Origin: Paragonimus skrjabini miyazakii
Lineage: Eukaryota; Platyhelminthes; Trematoda; Plagiorchiida; Troglotrematidae
Assembly: GCA_014338405.1 (NCBI GenBank)
Contig: JTDE01000755.1
Coordinates: 35,074 to 99,073 of the forward strand
Length of the DNA: 64,000 bases
Direction of reading: 5' to 3'
Below, one piece after another: positions 21,033 to 32,400 of this stretch (the first letter of the stretch is position 1; each line of letters begins with the position of its first letter). A model generated the notes under the pieces. The model did no database searches, was not told the DNA's origin, and saw nothing but the letters and a program-made list of their open reading frames with translations. The translations under genes were made by a program, and so were the position numbers.

Positions 21033-23640
21033 ATTTTTGACTGCACAAGCCTTCTGTGCAAATCGGCTGCAAATATCCATAAAATCTTGAAGGAGGGTTG
21101 TAAGTCAATGCTGATATTAGTGCCAACTGAAGCGAGTCGTGTCTTTCAACGAATACCGCTTGTTATATTGCTTTAGTGTCGAATTCACATCAAACTTTTG
21201 TAATGGTGATAGCTGGTGCATTTGTCTTTGCCCTTGACCTGATCGACAGATGAATGTAGAGTGCACTGGAGCTTTCTTTTGAGCGAATAGTTAGGCCACT
21301 TTGAAGATCTGACCTCCGTGTTGAATTCATCGCGCGTCACGTTGTACTATATACGAGTCTGCTAAGTACCCTCTAGCTGAAGGCGATCCAAATACTTAGG
21401 TTTCGTGAGCACAAGCCTGCAAGTGCTTTGAGTTGGGTATTTTCCATCTTTCTTTGATCAGCACAATCCCAGGGACACATATGCTTCACTTGATTACACT
21501 ATAATGTCCTTGAATAACGTCCAGCGAGTATCAGCGGACACTGTGTAGTTATTTCTCCATTGTCCTTCATTTGGTAACTTCATGATAGCCAAGAAGTTTG
21601 CTCGATGGCACGCGTACCGTGCGCTAGAAAAGATACGAGATCAAGTGCTGTCATTCTGGTAGTGGCGCAGCCACTTAAAGAGAAGAGAAACAAGGTATAT
21701 TGCCAGCCATCGTTGATGCGTTTGACAGCACGAAGTCTGGTTGATAAAACGGGTTACTATGATGAGACCTAGTTACGTTATGGATATGCTCGACGCGGCC
21801 GAGTCTACAATGAAATTAAAGAACCTGCGAGCCATGGAAATTACGCTGTCTGAAGGGTTTAGAAATTGAAAGATGATTTGCAAAACGTTGAAGTACCCCA
21901 AAATGAATACGTTCGTAACATTCTTGTTGCCTACAAACTCCAGGGCAAAAATGAGTCTCACTTCGTCTAATGGGGTTACAGCTGGAATCGGTGAATAAAT
22001 GTAATTTGGCAGATGCTGTTGCTATTGGTTCTGCAACAGCACGAGAGGGAATCTGGCATACCCACAACTGCGGCGTCTGGCAAAATAGAGGCAATGGGGT
22101 TTTCACATTTGTAGATAGCTACTCCACCCCCTCAACAGCGTTTGTGTATCTAACCTAGGATGACAAGAAACCGTAGTGAGGGTTCAGTATCGTTAGTGTT
22201 TGCGAAGGGACGCGGCTCTGTGGTAGCAAACACCTGAAGCGATTCATCAGTGCAGGAGTTGCGCAAATCCTGCAATTTATTACGGAGACCTTGTGCCTAC
22301 GCGTACAGGAGCTTCTACGAGTTCAGTTTCAGTGAACGGTCTCGACTGGGTAACGGGACACGTTTGTTGACAGTCGGCGGTGTGCTCGACAGTGGTTTCA
22401 TGGCTGCAGTTCCGAGCATTTATTATTTCTGCCAGTAGTCGATTTTGCCAAGGGCGAGCAGGACCTCCTCAGCTCGTTGAGCGATGCAACTGCCTCGCCT
22501 TTGAATGTTATCGGATTAGTCTCCGGCTGCCTGTATCAACGTTTGCGTCCGACTGGTTTGTATTAGGATATCCGACGGGACGCCGATGTGACTGGAACGT
22601 CATGCATTCAATGTCACCACGGTCATTGGCTCCTAAGTCAAATTTACTCTCAGCAACCTAAGGATGGCAACAGTTGATAGATGAGTGGATCTGGGCTGCT
22701 AAGAAATATTAACTATAATCGTAGTTCGTGGGAATCCACTTTGAATAAAACCATGCTGACGCATCGTGACCGACTATGGTGAAAATCTGTGACCCCAGAG
22801 TACTATGTAGAATGGCACTACATTTCGTGGTAAGATCTGAGGGGCCTCCAGTAAACCTGCTTCTCCTACGTCGGTGACGTTCGGATTGAGCCAGTCCGGT
22901 TTCATATGTGGTCTGTCCGTCTCTCTGAGGCGCCGGAAGCGGCTTGTAGGACACGCTTTCCGGTTGCGGCGAAATCAGGCGTAATTCTGGCGAGTCGCGG
23001 GTGTTCCGTGAACTGGGCGCTGCGGTCTCGTGATAGCCTTCGCAAGTTGGGGTGTGGAATACCGTTAATTCTAATGGGGTGTTGAGGTTTTGACCGTTTG
23101 TTTAAGCTAGACCAGTAATAACTAATTCAAGCAATTTGAACACAGTTAAGCTTAATCTCTCCGGAGGTTCTTATTGAAGGGCGGTGGGAGTGCTGTTGGT
23201 AGCGTAGGCCAGATTTTATCATGTCCGTAGCGTTCACCAGTGAATCGAGAAATTGGGGGACGAGGACAGAATGGGTGTCGTACCGGGCTTCATGAGTACA
23301 ATGGGCAGTCGAACTTGAATTGGTGCAACGGTGGTGGACACCAACCTGCCTGTTGGTCTATGCCTAAAAGATGGTGAACAGCTTTTCTTCCCGTCGGGTT
23401 GGGAAACTACTTTGGAGTCACGTGATCTCTTTGGGATATGGCATGAGATAGCTTGCACAACGGTGTGCCTCAAGTAAGACACAATTTAGGTACTGGGTGA
23501 GATCGAAGCCACCAGTTAGGTCAACGACATATTGATGGCATGTTTAGACCAACCGTATGCATGCAACTCCTAACCAGCCAAATGACCTGTTAATTTATGC
23601 CTTCTGCATACATCTATGAGCAACTGCAACCAGGTAATAA
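21033..23640. other. Unassigned 2.6-kb interval
   Basis: Short ORFs on both strands (60-96 codons) without motifs. No repeat partner was noticed. I cannot say whether diverged host or repeat sequence fills it. Confidence 0.4.
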
Positions 23641-23654
23641 GCAGGACCCGGATT

Positions 23655-23960
23655 GGGCAATTATCCGTATCGAGGATTCGTCTTCAAGGTCGTTCAAAGG
23701 GAAAACGGTCCTGTTGGCGCAAATCCTCGGTTTTAAAAATTTGTGTAAATTATAAATCGGAATTTCGGGCGAAGTACACACAAAGCAGTTATTGTAAATA
23801 TGCAGCGTTAATGGGAAAGTTGAAATATATCGAGCACGTGTCAAAGTGCTGTTTTGTCGATGGAAAAATGTTCTACCATTTTCGCGTAAGCAACCCGTTA
23901 TCCGCATTAGCTCATCTTTTCAAGCCCTATAAATGCAATCAATAAAATTTTTGAAATGAC
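23655..23960 (+). repeat. Left terminal inverted repeat of the MULE-like element
   Basis: Pairs with 26130-26411 reversed. Shared landmarks are 'GGATTCG(T/G)CTTCAAGGTCGTTCAAA', 'GGTCCTGTTGGCGCAAATCCTCG' and 'GTGCTGTTTTGT(C/T)GATGGAAA'. A further copy starts at 27904. Confidence 0.85.
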
Positions 23961-23990
23961 CTACGTTATACTGCAGCATGAGGGTGTTTA

Positions 23991-24670
23991 ATTTAGCGGC
24001 GTTTTACAGATATGATCGAAATGGAAATATACGAACATATAGTGTTGGCATTGCATTGCGACAAGAACACTAACATATTTTCTAGCGAAGTATCTAGAAT
24101 AACATTTCCAGCTTCCGTCTATACGATATTTATACTATTTCTCTTTGTTTGCAAGATTTCAGGCAGATAATGGTCGATGAAACGGTTGGAAATGACGCTA
24201 TCATACGGTTGTTTCCATCTTCGGTGTATCCGGAACAGCATAAAAAGATGGCAGCATGAACCACTCTACCATCAAGAATTTTCAGAAGTAAAGTTTATTC
24301 ACTCAATTGCATTGTTTCCAACTAAATTGGGGTCGTGTGACGTGCATACTAAATGGTATACAGAAGCAGATGAACTCAAGCTGCCTGCCGATCACTGGGA
24401 GTCATACTTATCAACCAGTTACACCATGATGTTCAGAACTCCAAGTATCCATCGCGGTGCAGAAAGATATTCTAATCAATATGACAGCCAATGGAGTTAA
24501 AGATTATTATCACCATGTATCCCAATGGCTTCAAATGAAGGTTTCTCATCACTTCCCGCATGTGTTCGTTCCCCAAATTGTTCATGGTAAAAATGGTTCG
24601 GAAGGAGCAGCTACTAGTGTGAACGCATACTGAATACGTATGCGTTATTCACAGTTTAAGTGATTCAGGT
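23991..24670 (+). repeat. 680-bp block nearly identical to 28244-28923
   Basis: Line-by-line comparison shows one difference (A at 24647, G at 28900) over 680 bp. Both copies carry the same 107-codon ORF (24177-24500 and 28430-28753), which has no recognised domain and lies in element-arm sequence. Directly before 23991 and after 24670 identity drops to about 70-75%. Confidence 0.92.
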
Positions 24671-24806
24671 TGAAACATCTGCTATCGTAAATGCATACTG
24701 AATACCCAGACAATCCTCATATCCCAAGTGATCGACGCTGAAAACCTACTAGTGTGAACGCATACTGCATTCTGAGACGTTGTTCACAGCTCAAGTGATC
24801 TGAGAC
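24607..24806 (+). repeat. ~67-bp tandem repeat, three units
   Basis: Units begin near 24607, 24676 and 24743, each with '(C/T)TA(C/T)(T/C)...GTGAACGCATACTG' text. They align with the reverse complement of the 67-bp units at 5431-5640. Their place, at the inner edge of the element arm, is the same in both elements. Confidence 0.75.
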
Positions 24807-25191
24807 TGGATGTTACATCACTTGCTAGCACACAGAATCAGCCGCTGTTGCAAAAAGATGGACACCGCTGGGTCCAGTTGCTGGATTTCGTGCAAGGAGG
24901 TGGAGGATACCTCAGTACTCTTGTGTGCATAGCCCTGTATAATTGTTGGAGAGGAGAGGGATCGGGACGATATTAAAATGACTAAAGTGAGTGCGATGAG
25001 ACCCACCCGTTGACTTACGTTTCTCAGAAGGTGCACTCGGCATAGTAATTGCCATACTAGCGGCCGTTCCTAGGTAATCACTGCCTGGGTGGCGACGCTA
25101 TCGTCCATGCTCATCGTCCTAGTGTTTATTGGCCCTGCGTACTGAACGAAGATGCGGAGGAACTGGACATTGGCTTCGGTCGTTTCGTTCG

Positions 25192-25839
25192 TCAACCATC
25201 CGAAGCAGACTGGCAGCCCATCTCGGAAGCGTCAGTCAAAACAAGGACGAAGAGGTAGTACCTGTCCGAACAGCCTCGGTACGTGGCGTCCACTTCCATC
25301 AATTCGGGGTGACGCTGGTACAAAGTTCGCTGTTCAGAAGTCACGACGAAGAATTGGGAAACACGGTTCTCGACTTCCAGAAAACAACAGGCGTGCCCTG
25401 ATTTGGACAGTCTGCCAGCAAGTTCTAATAGGTATGACGGAGAGCTTCTTTGGGCCATATGTTTGGCGAGTAAATTGCAAGTATCTCTAGTGGACGTGTT
25501 CTTATCGAACTTAATCCGTATGTATCTGCAGAGCGTGAATCAGCTTGCATCCTGTATTAACCGAATCAGAATTCCCTTAATTTTCTCTTCGCTCGGACGT
25601 CGGAGCCAGGGATCCATTTGGACAACGACGACGTCCACCGAATGATTATGTGTAACGTCTGCTCTAGTCACCCAGCAGAATGCTTCAGCACTCCGATTGA
25701 ATTTCACAAACGACTGGCGCTTCTTTTTTCCATGAGGTCGTGCGCGAACACCGCGGCTGGGACGTAGCGATTGACCCCTCCTGGTGAATATGAAAACTCG
25801 TCGACTTATCCCTCCTTCGTTCGATGTCGTGGCGCGCAT
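25192..25839 (-). pseudogene. MULE-type transposase relic
   Basis: Minus-strand ORF 25839-25540 has a basic N-terminal region, then 'QSFVKFNRSAEAFCWVTRAD' and 'VTHNHSV', resembling the FAR1/FLYWCH-like zinc DNA-binding domain that precedes MULE and ZSWIM-type transposases (the final 'HNH' pair binds zinc). After a frame break, 25458-25192 reads 'LYQRHPELMEVDATYR' and 'YYLFVLVLTDASEMG'. 'VDATY' (Asp57) matches the first catalytic Asp block of MULE transposases ('DxTY'), followed by the usual hydrophobic strand and second Asp. The rest of the catalytic domain is missing or illegible. Its position between matched inverted repeats supports the call. Confidence 0.6.
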
Positions 25840-26129
25840 GTAATATCACGCCCCGATGACCTGTCGAAATTGGCGAAAGTCGGCTTCAAATAGGTCGAAT
25901 GACTCGAAAAGTTTTGGGTCTGTGCCCGACCCAAAATACTGCTGGAAAATGTCGGTCAAATCAACGATAATCGACACTGAAAGAGTTTCGAGAAACGCGG
26001 CGTGCTCGCTATCGCGTGTGCATTTATAGCGGTTTCGTTACCAAACGGTCTAATAATGTAGCCAGTTTTCACCTACTACTTTTTTGGGTTCAGTTGCACG
26101 TCAATTTCATTGGCTTGAAATGTCCTCAA

Positions 26130-26411
26130 TCTCATTATGTGGTACAATAACCTTAAGCGATAACAAGCTGTTTTCCCAAAAATGGTGGAAAAATTTCCAT
26201 CAACAAAACAGCACTTTTGGCACTTAATCGATGTATTTCAAGTTTTCCATTAACGCTGCTTATTTACAATTAATGTATTGTAGGTACTTTGCCTGGAATT
26301 CCGACTTTAAAATTTCCAAAAATATTTAAAAAAGCGAGGATTTGCGCCAACAGGACCATTTTTCCTTTTGAACGACCTTGAAGCCGAATCCCTCGAAACG
26401 GATACTTGCCC
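26130..26411 (-). repeat. Right terminal inverted repeat of the MULE-like element
   Basis: Reverse complement of the left arm at about 80% identity; the outermost six bases TTGCCC complement GGGCAA exactly. Confidence 0.85.
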
Positions 26412-26599
26412 CGGATTGTTATTTGAGGACACACGAGTGTCTTGGTTTACCTAGCGATTGCATCTCCTTTTTTTGATAAGCTGAAATTGGTCAGCCGTTT
26501 TGTGGTTGGCTTGCAAACGGGCAGGCGTCCACCACCGCCCCAGAATGGGTAGAGAAGGGGTTTTTGCAGAAGGTTGATCACAGTGACCACCAACAAAGT

Positions 26600-26760
26600 A
26601 ATGGGCAGCTGTTTTGAGCTATTTGACTATCTTCAGCTTCATGCACGCCACAGGATCAAACCCATGACCGGTGGATAGTTGGCTGATTGTAGTCCACGCA
26701 CTTATCCACTAAACTACGGGGGCGCGGTCACCGGGGTTGCAGGAAGGTATGTGAAAGTCT
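26600..26760 (-). repeat. tRNA-derived SINE, minus copy
   Basis: On the minus strand a pol III A box TAGTTTAGTGG (26716-26706) fits TRGYNNARNNG in all fixed positions, and a degenerate B box GGTTTGATCCT (26662-26652) follows. It mirrors the plus copy at 26880-27030, sharing 'CTTCCTGCAACCC' upstream and 'GTGGACTACAATC' inside. The arms do not fold as a tRNA cloverleaf with a normal acceptor stem, so I call a SINE head, not a tRNA gene. Confidence 0.75.
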
Positions 26761-26879
26761 GTGTAAATAGTATAAGCTGTGGTGGATGCTTGTTCTTTTG
26801 CAGGGCAACCACAACACGGCTAATTAATTCCAGCCTATGAGCGAACGAAAGCGCAACGGCTAAGGAAACTAGCTCAAAT

Positions 26880-27065
26880 AACTTCCTGCAACCCAGGTAA
26901 CCGTGACCCCGTAGTTCAGTGAATTAGTGCTTGGACTACAATCTACCGCTTATCCATCGGTCGTGGGTTCGATTCTCCGGCGCGCGTGGTACCAACGAGA
27001 CCCAACTAGATCGGAGCAGTTGTCAACCACTTCGTTGGTGGTTACTGGGACCAACAGTTTGCAAT
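26880..27065 (+). repeat. tRNA-derived SINE, plus copy
   Basis: A box TAGTTCAGTGA at 26912-26922 and B box GGTTCGATTCT at 26966-26976, one mismatch each from consensus. Downstream 'TTCGTTGGTGGTTACTG' matches 'TTTGTTGGTGGTCACTG' in the inverted partner. The two copies are head to head, about 120 bp apart. Confidence 0.78.
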
Positions 27066-27903
27066 AACATGGGCGTCTGTAAGGCTATCCTTGGCGTCCT
27101 GAATATACAAAATTTGTATATATCGGTCACTGTGACGTTCTCATGCGCGCGATGATTTCCACACGAGCGTCAACCTCTTGAATTCTCCAGCGTCAAATAA
27201 ACAGCTGAGGCTGAATTGGTCTTCGAAAGACAGATGATGAGAGGCTCCAGCGTGCACTGAAACATGGTACACGTTATTTCCGGCTTCTCCGGCATCAGAT
27301 GATTAGCTGTGACAAATCTCGGCAAACCACTTTTGACGCCGTGTTTTATTGCACTTATGACCAGAGGTAACGAGTTGGGCTGCTTGAAGACAGTGGGAAA
27401 CTGTTAGACGATTTAGACGCAGCTACCCTTCACTACCTTTTGTTACATGGAACAGACATGAACCATTTTGACTATAGTCAACATAAAAAGAGGCCTGGCA
27501 GGCAGCTGACCACCCCATAATATCATGCGCTGACTATCAGGTTAACCTGGGGAAGCAAATGTACCTTAATATTTGACATGCAAATTTCGTTTCCGAAAAA
27601 ATCAGCAAAAGTGTGATGAAAAGGTACCTGAAAACAGAACGAGACGCACTGTTTACTGCGAATGAAGCTGACTACGCCTACGTTGTTTGCTCACAAGGTT
27701 CTTGCGGAAAGACGGCGATCTCTTCATTGGTAACAGTGGTCCACCAACTCCCGGATTTGCAGTTTCGAATGAGGTTTGGGCGACTACAGCGACAAGCAGC
27801 CTCGGTTTACACGACGTGCTAACCGGCTGGTTGTCCTGAACCCTTACAGAGAAGAAACAGGGATTACGGCAGAACCTGACACTACACACACACACACAAA
27901 TTT

Positions 27904-28995
27904 GGGCAATTATCCGTTTCAGAGGGATTCGGCTTGAAGGTCGCTCAAGAAACAAAACGGTCCTTTCGGCGCGAACCCTGGTATTTTAATATTTTTGGAA
28001 ATTTTAAAATCGCAACTTCAGGCTTAGTATGTACAATACATCAATTGTAAATAAACAGCGTTGACGGAAAAATTGAAATACATCGAATAAGTCCCGAATG
28101 TATTAGCATGGTGATAAACAATTTTTCACCATGTGGGCGAAAACAACTCGCTATTGTCGTTAGCTCAATTTTTCAAGTCTTATAAATGCGATCATTGCAA
28201 TTCTCAAGGTATAATACGTCATTCTTTAGCCTGAGAGTGCTTCATTTAGCGGCGTTTTACAGATATGATCGAAATGGAAATATACGAACATATAGTGTTG
28301 GCATTGCATTGCGACAAGAACACTAACATATTTTCTAGCGAAGTATCTAGAATAACATTTCCAGCTTCCGTCTATACGATATTTATACTATTTCTCTTTG
28401 TTTGCAAGATTTCAGGCAGATAATGGTCGATGAAACGGTTGGAAATGACGCTATCATACGGTTGTTTCCATCTTCGGTGTATCCGGAACAGCATAAAAAG
28501 ATGGCAGCATGAACCACTCTACCATCAAGAATTTTCAGAAGTAAAGTTTATTCACTCAATTGCATTGTTTCCAACTAAATTGGGGTCGTGTGACGTGCAT
28601 ACTAAATGGTATACAGAAGCAGATGAACTCAAGCTGCCTGCCGATCACTGGGAGTCATACTTATCAACCAGTTACACCATGATGTTCAGAACTCCAAGTA
28701 TCCATCGCGGTGCAGAAAGATATTCTAATCAATATGACAGCCAATGGAGTTAAAGATTATTATCACCATGTATCCCAATGGCTTCAAATGAAGGTTTCTC
28801 ATCACTTCCCGCATGTGTTCGTTCCCCAAATTGTTCATGGTAAAAATGGTTCGGAAGGAGCAGCTACTAGTGTGAACGCATACTGAATACGTATGCGTTG
28901 TTCACAGTTTAAGTGATTCAGGTGGAAGCAACTACTAGCCTGAAGGCATGCTGCATACTCAGACATTCATCGTGGGCCAGGTCAGCAGGATCAAG
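27904..28995 (+). mobile_element. Partial second copy of the MULE-like element (left part)
   Basis: Begins GGGCAATTATCCG at 27904, directly after a short (AC)n run, and follows the left arm of the 23.655-kb element at ~75% identity to 28243. It then runs through the near-identical 680-bp block (28244-28923) and about two units of the 67-bp type repeat (28865-28990). No right arm or transposase is found further on. Probably a deleted element. Confidence 0.78.
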
Positions 28996-29176
28996 CTGGC
29001 GTTTTCCTTCTCTGAATAGATCAGAATCAGCAATGTTTGATAATGAATCTAAGTAAACTGCACCGAATGCAACTCTTATGTGTGATATGAGGAGGGGGAC
29101 AGTTTGACGAGTTGATTCTCAGAATTTCCTTTTCCGGGTATGATTATGAAGTGGTATTTGGCGAACAGCCAGTGTA

Positions 29177-29201
29177 ATATATATATATATATATATATAT
29201 A
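29177..29201. repeat. (AT)n microsatellite
   Basis: About 12 AT units. It is followed by 'CTGTAACCGGCTTACTCG', which resembles 'TTGTAACCGGCTTAATCG' beside the left terminal repeat of the PLE at 50.52 kb. Confidence 0.95.
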
Positions 29202-29202
29202 C

Positions 29203-30990
29203 TGTAACCGGCTTACTCGGACATATCTTCAATATTTTCAGTTTATACAATTCGTTAAGTTGGGAAACCGTTGAGGTGGGGATCTAAAGGGTGAAAGTGA
29301 ACAAGCGATACATTGAAAAACCTGCTGATAACTACCGATAATGAAACTTATCAGTAGTAGCAGTCCGTATGCGAGAAAGCAAACAACAGTCGTCTTACAC
29401 AGTTATGGGGATTCCGTTTGCGCCACAACATCTCATGTACGTGCGAGTTAATTAGCTGTCGATTAGATCGACATAGTGACCTAAAGTGCTTCTTAGTAAA
29501 CGAAAACGTCTTCTAAACAGTAGACAAGCAGTGACGTGGAATAGCTATACCTTTTGGTGACTCCGGAGGCCTCATGAGCCGAAATGACTTACATCCCAAG
29601 ACGCGATGACAATGCGTGCTCAGACAATCCTGGAACATCTGCAGTAAAACGTGGTTGCCTAGAGGTTGAACAAGTACCATATGATAATTAAGAGAACGTG
29701 CAGACAAACCAATCCGAGGTGGCACCTAAAATGGACTCTTACCTTAATGCGACTAACTGTTACCTACAAAACTTGGAGAATGTTTGCCCCCAAGAATAGT
29801 GCTACCGTTGATATGCAGCGGGTGCTATGCTGAGCAAGATAACGGTGGACTGCATATTGTCCGGAGGCGGGAACATTCAAGGATGAGTATGTCCAGCCAT
29901 TCATGTCTCAAGGCACTACGACGGCCCCCATAACCCCACCGCCGTACAACTAGTCTGTCATTCAAGTTGTTTAAAGGGTCCTCGACAGACCGTAGAGGGC
30001 TTTGATTGGGGTGAGTAACCTTGGGACTTGAGTTGTGCGAGCCGAAGGTGACTTCTAAATTTGCTGCCTGCGATGAATGTTTGATGACTATTGTATGCTT
30101 GATAGAAAACCGGCAACCACGCTTCCCGTCTCCATTTATTCCATTCTCGCTGAGCCTTTGTCTTACATTCGAAATCCTTTTGGCAGCGATTGTGAGCCTT
30201 TCTTGCAAAAGCTGCCACGATTCTTCGAATTACGCGCGGCAAACCATTCCGGCAACGAACGCTTCTCTCGCTACATTACAAAAGCATGGTTTCGCTTACT
30301 TGTCGAAGCTTGTGAAGCTTGTTCGCCCTTACTCGCTGTTACCGGATATTTGTTTGTACGTGCCTTGACTTCATTTACGCTTATCGCAGTGCTAGTTCCT
30401 TGGCTCGTACGCCCAAGGTTTCCACAGCCTTATATTAGCACGGATCGGAAGTCACAGTGAGAAGACGGTGGATCTGAAAACAAGCTTTATTTATTGATTT
30501 ACTCAACGATCACAAGCAGACTTCAACGTAACAACTAGTGGCGCTAGAAGGTTGAATGTGAGAACTCGACAGCAAGGCAGCCGCCAGAGAGGACGAACGT
30601 CTACAGAAATTCCAACCTTCAGAATTCAAATAAGCGTCAGACTGGTTGGGCGGCGTTCCCAACGGTTATTATGTAAAAGATTATTATTCTAGTGAATGTA
30701 GCCTACAGTAGTAGAGATGGCGCGGATTCATCATACAGCTACGGATGAAACTGCGATACGTACGCCAACACTAACGTTGAATTTATTGGATTTTGTTAAA
30801 CTTTTACATTCGTAAGGTAATGTAGATAGGTACGGTGGAAGTAGTAAACTAACCCTCACGTGGCAGGGACTTTCGGGCTTTGCGGATGTCAAAGGATACC
30901 TCACTACAGGCTGAGACTGAATAACAATGAAGGAAACGATAGCAGTTGGCGAAGTAAGAGTAAAGATAGTTAATGTAGTTTATATGAGGA
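29203..30990. other. Unassigned 1.8-kb interval
   Basis: ORFs overlap on both strands around 29.8-30.5 kb, up to 127 codons, but none shows a motif and codon bias is not convincing. No repeat partner was noticed. Confidence 0.4.
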
Positions 30991-30996
30991 AGACAA

Positions 30997-31242
30997 TTAA
31001 CCGTAGGGGTCACCTTCTAGTACATTAATCTCAAAAACAATCCAACTGTGCTTAACAAATTCAACACGCATTGAAGCTTCCCGCACTACCATCTTTTTGG
31101 CTGAAGGCTTCTCGAGCCTTATGATCACGTTCCTATTACTGCTAAAGTTGTGAATAAAAAGAGGACCTTTCAGAGTTAAAGGGAATTCTCCTGCCATCGA
31201 ACTGCGGAATATTACTTTTTGAGGAGCATCACTGGTAGCCAC
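30997..31242 (-). pseudogene. Possible LINE ORF1 fragment
   Basis: 81 codons containing 'SSNRNVIIRLEKPSAKK', which resembles the 'GRNRNVVIRGIPEP' RRM-like start of the ORF1 at 19.6 kb. The rest, 'REASMRVEFVKHS', would follow as the first helix. Only this short match supports the call; it could be chance. Confidence 0.3.
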
Positions 31243-31279
31243 TGGGCGTTAAAGCATTTCTGACGGATTTGGCAGGAAT

Positions 31280-31430
31280 ATTCAACAACCAACTTCAAAT
31301 TTCAACATCGACAATTCTAATACTGTTACGAGCGAACTCTCTTGGAGCAACCCATGAACGTGTATTAACCATTGACTGGAAACATAGGCTCTGGTTGAAG
31401 GCTTCGCTGTACCAACAGGTAACTTGCGAA
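31280..31430 (+). repeat. Dispersed repeat, possible LTR piece (partner at 10.2 kb)
   Basis: Aligns with 10195-10355 on the same strand from CTGTTACGAGCGAACT to the 'GAAGGCTTCGCTGT' block. No adjacent retrotransposon domain. Confidence 0.55.
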
Positions 31431-31849
31431 AGATTCAAAACAACTAGTCACGCAACTTAGAGATGGCCGTCACCAACAGTGGAAACGTGGCTCGTATACG
31501 CCAATCGGCTATTCAAAGTTGAAGGAATTGCAAACTATATTCACAAGGTTACTGTGGTGGTTCCAGAAATACAGAAATGAAGTTGTTGACTTAGATCAAC
31601 CCCAGAGCTAGCTTCGGTGCAATAGTAATAGCAACCGAACTAAGCAAAGCAGGTAATTTATCTATTGATCGCAATTGTACAGCCTATAGTCAGCCATGTA
31701 ATAAAACAACAGTACTGAAAAATAGGTTTTAGTGACAATCATCACAGTTACCCAACAACTTCCGTCGATAAATTCAACCAGACAACAAAGGTACATCTCG
31801 CCACGATTGAAAGATTATACAATAAACGTAAGACCAATAAAACAATATA
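31431..31849. other. Unassigned interval
   Basis: Nothing recognised. Confidence 0.4.
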
Positions 31850-32060
31850 CATGGCTGATTTAGGAGAAACCCAATTGCGAAAAATCCGGACTTCGGTAGG
31901 ATTCGAGCGAGTGACAGAATCAACGTGCCCAAAAGCTGCAAATGCTTTGCCAGCTGGGCTAGGAAGTCACGCCAGAACCTCGGAAATGTCACATTTGGAC
32001 ATAATTACCCATCTAATCAACCGTGTCGGATTTGCCAGACTGCTTATGAATAATACAATG
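31850..32060 (-). repeat. tRNA-derived SINE, minus copy
   Basis: On the minus strand the A box TAGCCCAGCTG (31961-31951) fits consensus fully and a weak B box CGCTCGAATCC lies at 31909-31899. 'TTCGCAATTGGGT' near 31870 matches 'TTCGCAGTTGGGT' in the plus copy at 32307. The tail ends in a 'TGCCAGACTGCTTATGAATAATACAATG' block (plus sense at 32033) that also ends the other copy. Confidence 0.75.
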
Positions 32061-32159
32061 GCAATGGTTATCGGTTGCGTTGGTAGATTCCAGTGTCAAA
32101 TGATCAAGAAATTGTGTTTGGGCAATCATCGGGCTAGACAATTTAGTGCGTTCCATAAA

Positions 32160-32400
32160 GACGCAGTTGGTCGGGTAGGTAACTAGGTCCAAATGTAAGA
32201 TTTCTGAACTTCCGGCGTGGCTTCGCAGCTCAGCGGGTAGAATGCTCACCACGTTTGGGCATGTTGTTTCTGTCACCGGTTCGAATTCAGTTGAAGTTCA
32301 GATTTTTCGCAGTTGGGTCTCTTTTACGTTATCATATCTGCCAAACCGCTTATCAGTAATACAGTATTGAGCGTGTTTAATGAAATCAGCAAATTCAAAA
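32160..32400 (+). repeat. tRNA-derived SINE, plus copy
   Basis: A box CAGCTCAGCGG at 32226-32236 and B box GGTTCGAATTC at 32278-32288, each one base from consensus. 'GTCCAAATGTAAGATTTCTGA' upstream matches the reversed 'GTCCAAATGTGACATTTCCGA' of the minus copy. The two copies face each other across ~110 bp, making a foldback. Confidence 0.78.

Larger units (their letters stand above)
23655..26411. mobile_element. MULE-like DNA transposon with long terminal inverted repeats
   Basis: The left end GGGCAATTATCCG (23655) and right end CGGATACTTGCCC (26411) are inverted. They are flanked outside by the direct repeat CGGATT at 23649-23654 and 26412-26417, a candidate target-site duplication. The arms 23655-~23960 and 26411-~26130 align at about 80% over ~300 bp. 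Inside are a subterminal region (23991-24670), a 67-bp-type tandem repeat (24607-24806) and a minus-strand transposase relic (25839-25192). Long arms plus this transposase type are typical of Mutator-like elements, although those usually make 8-9 bp duplications. Length is 2757 bp. It is the clearest complete DNA transposon of the window. Confidence 0.8.

Noticed and set aside
24177..24500. 107-codon ORF repeated identically at 28430-28753
   Set aside because: Identity is explained by the 680-bp near-identical DNA block; no domain, and it lies in element-arm sequence.
26906..26990. tRNA gene suggested by A and B boxes
   Set aside because: No proper acceptor stem or anticodon arm could be folded, and an inverted partner with the same flanks shows it is a SINE. 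The same applies at 31.9, 32.2, 63.3 and 63.7 kb.
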